DNA from: Gamsiella multidivaricata
Lineage: Eukaryota; Mortierellomycota; Mortierellomycetes; Mortierellales; Mortierellaceae
Direction: 5' to 3'
Length of the DNA: 64,000 bases
Assembly (NCBI RefSeq): GCF_025024155.1
Contig: NW_026251716.1
Location: 558,001-622,000, forward strand
Part shown: piece by piece, positions 59,001-64,000 of the stretch
How positions within the stretch are numbered: position 1 is the stretch's first letter
Layout: the number at the start of each line of letters is the position of its first letter
Made by a program: the position numbers and the translations under genes
The notes under the pieces: model-generated
The model's database searches: none
What the model was told of the DNA's origin: nothing
The model's input: only the letters and a program-made list of their open reading frames with translations

Positions 59001-59911
59001 ACCAGGGGGGCCATCAGCAGCAAAGACATCAGCAAATACGAGAGAGCGGGGACAGGAAAGTGATTCCAAAGGCGATCCTAGAGAGCTACGGCATCCACAC
59101 AGTGCTGGAGATAACAGTCGATACTGTAATGCTCACCTCTACATGCGGGAAAACGCAGTCTGATATGGGCTTGTTCGCAGCAAAGAGAAAGCTGCCTTAT
59201 GCGGAAGATGTTATCGAGATGGAGGAAGGACTCCAAGATATAGACGTAAGAGAGAATGCACAGAGACAGATGCTGCACAGGAGGAGAACTGGCAGTGGAC
59301 AGGTGTTGCTGAGGCGAGAAACCGGTGCAGAGAGTTGTGAGGAGGAGGAAAATGAAGGCAAGGAAGAAGAAGTGAGCGGCAACGATGGAGAGGAGAGTAA
59401 CGACGACGGAGAAGAGTGCGTCTGCAACGATCACGATGGCGACGAAGAAGAAAACTGGCATGAGGACGCAGCGACAGCGGCCCTGACGGAGACACCCATG
59501 GACATGAATATGGAACAGATCACAACCGCCTCTCTAACGGTGACCCAAGAGGACTCCTACCGCAGGATCGCCGTTGGCCGCCAAGGACGGCTCAACCACC
59601 CGATACCATCGTCTCCATCCTTTGCTTCAATGTCTTCATCGGTTTCGTCTGGAACGACTAGATGTTGCTCGTCGCACGACTATTGCCGGAGGAAGAAGAA
59701 GAAGAAGAAGAAGGCCGAGTTGCCGTTTGCGAATGCAAATGCACAGACGATGTGTGCGATATGCTTGGCGGAGTATGAGATTGGGGACCAGGTCCGGACG
59801 CTACCATGTTATCATCAGTATCATCTCGAGTGCATTGATCCATGGTTGCTCAATGTTGCCTCACTGTGCCCAATCTGCAAGCGGGACCTGTGGCCAGGGT
59901 GTTCTTCTTAA
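56059..59911 (+). CDS. PA-TM-RING E3 ubiquitin ligase, unusually long
   Basis: Two exons (56059-57171 and 57857-59911, in frame) give 1,055 residues. Such ligases sit in endosomal/vacuolar membranes and ubiquitinate membrane cargo. Seen: a signal peptide (CCTVSCWALLFSAILPSIQA); a luminal region with PA-domain-like sequence interrupted by a long Ser/Arg/Gln-rich insert, resuming after the intron as GPIVLFPLSAP and DASAIVLYPTLSADCFVV; one transmembrane segment near 58890-58960 (MSTICGVGIGMFGALLFVVA); a cytoplasmic acidic stretch (Glu/Asp runs near 59340-59460); and a C-terminal RING-H2 (CAICLAEYE, PCYHQYHLEC, CPICKRDL) ending nine residues before the stop. The start at 56059 is chosen for the signal peptide. 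The 685-base intron is long for this window, and an extra small exon inside it cannot be excluded. Confidence 0.85.
59690..59713 (+). repeat. GAA triplet run in the E3 ligase
   Basis: About seven AAG/GAA triplets encode a poly-lysine block just before the RING-H2 domain. It may act as a basic patch; this is inference. Confidence 0.8.
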
Positions 59912-60371
59912 CTTTTCCTGCAGTATACTCCTTTGCAGCGATTATTATGTCATTTGGTGGAAAAGTACTACTATATTGATGATTAGATGATAGATGACAT
60001 TGCACTGCAGTAGACTATTATTTAATATAGGCGAATAATTGGGATCGGACGGCCCTAGTTCGTCCTTGTGGATTGTTTTAACGCAAGGACGCTGCGGTGG
60101 TTTCAGATATCATCCAGTGCGCCATTGGGTAACAGTGCCTTACTCTAGGCAGTACGTGCGTTGTGTGGCACGGGTGATCAATCCAATAATTGCGGGGGTA
60201 TTTTCCCTCGCCTATTCTTTCCTCTACTCTTTTTTTTTTTCTCTTTTTTTCTTTGTCTGTTTGCTTGTTGATTCCCTTTCTCATCCTTCCACCAGCACAG
60301 GCTTCCATTAGTCCCCTACACTTTTTCTTCCCCTCTCTCACACACACAAGCACAGCAGCGTCTTTTGGAAC
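59912..60371. promoter_or_regulatory. Intergenic and leader of the Mso1-like gene
   Basis: No gene. The second half is strongly C/T-rich (60210-60360) with long T runs and CACA repeats next to the ATG, like other leaders in this window. Confidence 0.4.
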
Positions 60372-62230
60372 ATGACTCAAAATTATCCTCGGCCTATGCA
60401 TGCGATGCCACAGGGCATGCCTATCATCCCCCCACGACTTCAGCAACAAGAGCAACAACAGGTTCTCGAACGCCACCGACAAAAACAGCAGCAGCAACAG
60501 CAACAGGGCTCGGTTCGGTCTCAAAGCAGTCATAACAGGAGTGTGAGTAACGGCAGTGCGCCACACCGACCCCACCGACCCCTGGACAGCAGTAATACCT
60601 CCACTAGCAATTACAGCAACAGCAACAACAACAGCAGCAGTATTAACAATTACAGCAGCAGCAGTAATGGCAGACTCCGCTCAGAATCCAATCCAGCCTA
60701 CAGCAGCAGTAACAGCAGTGCCAGCAGCAATAGTAACCATTCATATGGAAATCATTACAGAACCAATTCGAGTGGAAGTAGTGTCGGTGGATATAGTCAA
60801 CGGACAGGCAACGGCAACTTGGCAACCAGGTCCAATACAACAGGGTCATCGTTCCAGGAACGTATGAAGGAACGAGACCGAGAGAAGCAGCAGCGAGAAC
60901 GAGAGGAGCGTGAAGCAGCCGCTAGAGCAATCCGCGATGGTAACCGTCCAGCATACTTTTTGTCAGTGGATCGTGGGCATTTGTGAATGACAATGGCGAC
61001 TAAACTCACTCTGCTTTGCCCTAAAAAAAACAAAAACAAAAAAAAACGACTTTTTCACAGAACCCAGACTGAATGCAGCACTGAATCAAGCTGCGAATGC
61101 CACTGCTACTGCTGCAGCAGCAGCCCAGACCACAGGAAGTGCGCTTTGGAACCGATTGCGTGCAGCCAAGGATGTTATCAACGCCACCATCACAGGTGAA
61201 GAGCGTTGGCCAGGTACGTGCACCATTGCTGTAGATGGTTATCGATCTCATTTTCTTTGATCTCGTTAATGAAACATCGAATGGGTGCTTTGCTCTGTTT
61301 TTCCGGTCCTCAGGAACCGTCTTGTTTTCATATTTCTCATCAAAGAATAACCTTCTGGGCCCTTGACTATTTGATTAATATTGTTTATCTTTCACGGTCT
61401 ATTGTGTGTAACATTATATATTAAAATGACTAAAAGATTCAGACGATTCGGATCACGAAGGCGAGTCCCATGTTCGCCGCGTGCTTCGAGAGTACGCAGA
61501 CAAGAAGGAGGCCCAGGAGATGGCTGCTAAGATCGCAGAGCTCGAGCTGACACCGATCGTGACCGTACCCACTCGATCAGGGTCGCTCTCGAGAAATCGG
61601 CTGCGGGATGCGCTTGGGCACCAACGGATGGACCATCATCAAACGACCATCACGAGTAACGCAGCAGCAAGTCCGCCCAATAGTGCCAACTCCAATTCAT
61701 CCATGTCATCGACATCAACAACACAGAATTATTACGGGCAATCATTGCGGGCGAGAGATGAGAGCGGACACCAGTCCTCACACTCAGAGGATAGCGCTCC
61801 TGGCTCATTAAGAAGCGGGCTGTTGTCGCCACCACCAGCACCAGCAACGACGAATGTGCGGATAGGGAACCGGTTCCGGACCAGCAGTGATGCAAGTCTG
61901 AGCAAGGCATTGGGTCGTTTGGAGGGCAAGCGGAACCAGGATGCGTTGGAGGCGCAGGTTAGTCATCTGGGGAGCACAAGGGCGAGATCTCCGCATCGGG
62001 GACAGAGGGCGTACAAGGATAATATCGACACGGTCCCGCCTCCGCCGTTACCGACGCCGAAGAGTAGTTTCCGACAGCAGCTGCAACAGCAAAAGAGGGA
62101 GAAGGAGCAAGGGATGATGATGGAGGCGACTTCGCCCACTTCGCCCACTTCGCCGACGCGAAGGATGAATAATAACTTGGGGGTTTATGGACAACGGAGA
62201 CAGATCCAGCAGCAGCAACAGGACTTTTAG
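60372..62230 (+). CDS. Low-complexity protein with a possible Mso1/Sec1-binding-like motif
   Basis: Three exons (60372-60939, 61061-61213, 61443-62230) give 502 residues. The N-terminus is Gln-rich, then Ser/Asn-rich (CAG/AGCAAC-type codons), followed by a charged helix (QERMKERDREKQQRERE). The only conserved-looking part spans exons 2-3: SALWNRLRAAKDVINATITG, then SDHEGESHVRRVLREYADKK. It resembles the short Sec1-binding segment of Mso1-type exocytosis proteins, in which a basic amphipathic stretch precedes a histidine-containing helix leading to a tyrosine. The C-terminus is again Ser/Pro/Gln-rich. The Mso1 link is tentative; the gene model is supported by phase-consistent splice sites. If correct, it would assist SNARE assembly at the plasma membrane. 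Confidence 0.65.
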
Positions 62231-62631
62231 AAAAATAAAATAAATTTGCATTATTTTCATCTGTCCACCTGGCAAATGCTCCATCGCCCTATATCGCTTT
62301 GTATCGCTTTGTGTCGCTTTGTATCGCTTTGGCATGGCTAAGATGGAAAATGGACTTTTGGGCTCCTGGAGAGGAGGACGTCGTGGAGCCATGCAAGACG
62401 TTACGTCCCATCATTACGTCGTTCTGTTTCATATTCGTTTTCGCCGTTTCATTTTTGACATAAGAAAATTTTCACCTCGCGGGTCCTTGGGTCCCATCTC
62501 TCTCTCTTCCCTGACGTTTTCACTCCACCCCTCGCCTCTCACCTCTCGCCTCTTACTCAAACCACACTTACACTCACATTCTTGCTGACCAGACACCTGT
62601 AAAAGAACAATCCCAGAAGCCTAACTCGACA
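62231..62631. other. Intergenic with a 10-bp tandem array
   Basis: At about 62291-62332 a TATCGCTTTG unit is repeated four to five times. The rest is C/T-rich towards the next ATG (62490-62580), probably promoter and leader. No gene is seen. Confidence 0.5.
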
Positions 62632-64000
62632 ATGCAACGGAGTAACGAACAGCAGATCGACAGCGGTGCGTATGGCATCGACCCGAACAGCACCTCTGCT
62701 GGATCAGACCTCGACAGAAACGCGACTTCTGAGCACACTCCCCAACGAACGGATGCTACCGTGATGCGCGCAAATCGCCTAGCCCCCACAGGAGGATGCG
62801 AGTACCGGATTGCAGAGCCGACTGTTGGCGGGTCTGCACGTATGGCACCTTATGATGCTGACAAGATCGAGAGTGCGAAGGAGCGCCTTGTAGATGCTAT
62901 GAACGGACTGAATGTCCGTGGTGTCGGTGAATCTTACAGAACAGCGCCGGTTTCATACGGGAACCATCCGCCAGAAGTGCCTATTATTGGCGTGGAAAAC
63001 CCTCGATCGGAGGGTTTGGTGCCGGCTTCAACCGACAGCACGGAGGTGTGTGTGTTAACGAGAGTTTTTTGATAAGCTGTAGAACTGAATCTGCATAATG
63101 GATCGTGTCTAACTCCTCCTCTTTTACGGCTACTTTACATAGAAAATCCAGGCTGCCAGCACTTCTGAGATGTCTGAACAGATGGAACCAAGACACTCCA
63201 CAGGTCTTAATAACGATCCTGAGACACACCCCTCGGCGGAGGAGCAGAGACATCCAAAGCAGTATATGTCGTCGACGATGAGGGGGCATGAAGTACCAAC
63301 GGCTGCTGTTTTAGGGGCCACATCAGCTGCGTTTCCGGCACCGCCTTTGAACGACAATGTGATTTCGACGACGGATATTCCTCCCACGGCGCCTGGTCAG
63401 GCTGATACGAGTGATGCGACTCGCCATGAGCATCATCATCTTTGGAACGCTTACAGGGATAACTACAACGACGATGACACGTTGAAGGATTCGTCTCAAG
63501 GGCATTTACCCACGTCAATGAAGGGCCATGAAGTGCCGATGGGTGCTGTCATGGGTGCTACCTCGGCCGCATTTCCGGCACCCCCGCTAAATGATAAGGT
63601 GGTTTCATCGACGGATATCCCGCCCACGGCTCCTGGCCAAGCAGGCGCGATCGATTCTACGCGCTACGAGCACCCTCAGGGCCATCATGATCGACACAGC
63701 TTGCCATCCTCGCCGTCCAAGCAGCAACAGCAACAGCAGCAGCAGGGGCATCATCATCACCTTGGTTTCGTCGACAGGGTGAAGAGCATCTTCCATCGTC
63801 GCAGCACTACGAGTGAAACTGATAAGACCGACGCTCAGGCTTCAAATGCCACTTCACCTGGAAGCATAGCTACGCACCCTGTGGACTTTGGTGCCAAGGA
63901 CAAGGAAATGTATTCTATGGGTAGCAAGGTGGCAATTCCTCCTGATGATGTTGTTACCGCAGGTGCGGGTGCGGGTGCGGGTGCAATAGCCATTCCAACT
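62632..64000 (+). CDS. Unrecognised repeat-containing protein, 3' end outside the window
   Basis: Two exons are visible (62632-63045 and from 63143), still open at the window edge, giving at least 424 residues. The second exon contains a tandem module of about 40 residues, present twice (near 63280-63395 and 63520-63645): GHEVPTAAVLGATSAAFPAP with PPLNDNVISTTDIPPTAPGQ, and a second copy starting GHEVPMGAVMGATSAAFPAP. Between and after them are His/Gln-rich stretches (a Gln run near 63720 and an HHHH run), a basic segment FVDRVKSIFHRRS, and an Ala/Gly run at the edge. There is no signal peptide or membrane segment in the visible part. I do not recognise the family; composition suggests a mostly disordered protein, perhaps stress- or membrane-associated, but that is a guess. 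Confidence 0.7.

Noticed and set aside
1..64000. CRISPR arrays, operons or defence islands
   Set aside because: Intron-containing eukaryotic genes fill the window; no spaced direct repeats of CRISPR type were seen.

Overview
The window looks like nuclear DNA of an early-diverging filamentous fungus, most likely Mucoromycota/Mortierellomycotina. The basis is intron-rich housekeeping genes with short GT-AG introns, T-rich upstream tracts, a Crinkler-like fragment, and proteins that match animal/general-fungal families (Aquarius, zinc-finger HSCB, CIN85-like adaptor). The lineage call is inference; no rRNA or tRNA is visible.

Layout. (1) 1-7.9 kb is gene-poor and decayed: a dispersed repeat copy, a 30-bp minisatellite, an A/T octamer array and a broken multi-frame gene relic. 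(2) 8.0-13.0 kb: a secreted multicopper oxidase (+) converging on NADP-isocitrate dehydrogenase (-). (3) 14.7-25.5 kb: PPC decarboxylase of CoA synthesis (-), divergent from RFC1 (+), then AP-3 delta adaptin (+). (4) 25.5-26.6 kb: a duplicated promoter-like segment bracketing a Crinkler-type N-terminal fragment. (5) 26.6-40.8 kb: pyruvate kinase (+), a three-SH3 adaptor (+), the spliceosomal helicase Aquarius (-), divergent from a mitochondrial HAD hydrolase of the HDHD5/CECR5 type (+). (6) 40.9-45.1 kb: the second repeat copy in inverted orientation, then a multi-exon unknown gene with stops and a frameshift. (7) 45.4-46.9 kb: an ammonium transporter (-), followed by about 3.3 kb of intergenic DNA with a TA-flanked MITE. 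(8) 50.3-64 kb: HSCB Fe-S co-chaperone (-) divergent from RPN13 (+), CorA Mg transporter (-) divergent from a PA-TM-RING E3 ligase (+), an Mso1-like low-complexity protein (+), and a partial repeat-containing protein running off the end (+).

The genes are mostly independent housekeeping loci, not a cluster or operon-like system. AP-3 delta, the SH3 adaptor, the PA-TM-RING ligase and the Mso1-like protein all concern membrane traffic, but nothing in the sequence links their expression. I found no convincing new biological system. The most interesting points are small: the repeat pair, the MITE, the Crinkler fragment between duplicated segments, the freshly broken gene, and the last repeat-containing protein. 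Exon joins were read by eye from splice sites and conserved frames and checked by codon arithmetic where exact coordinates are given.
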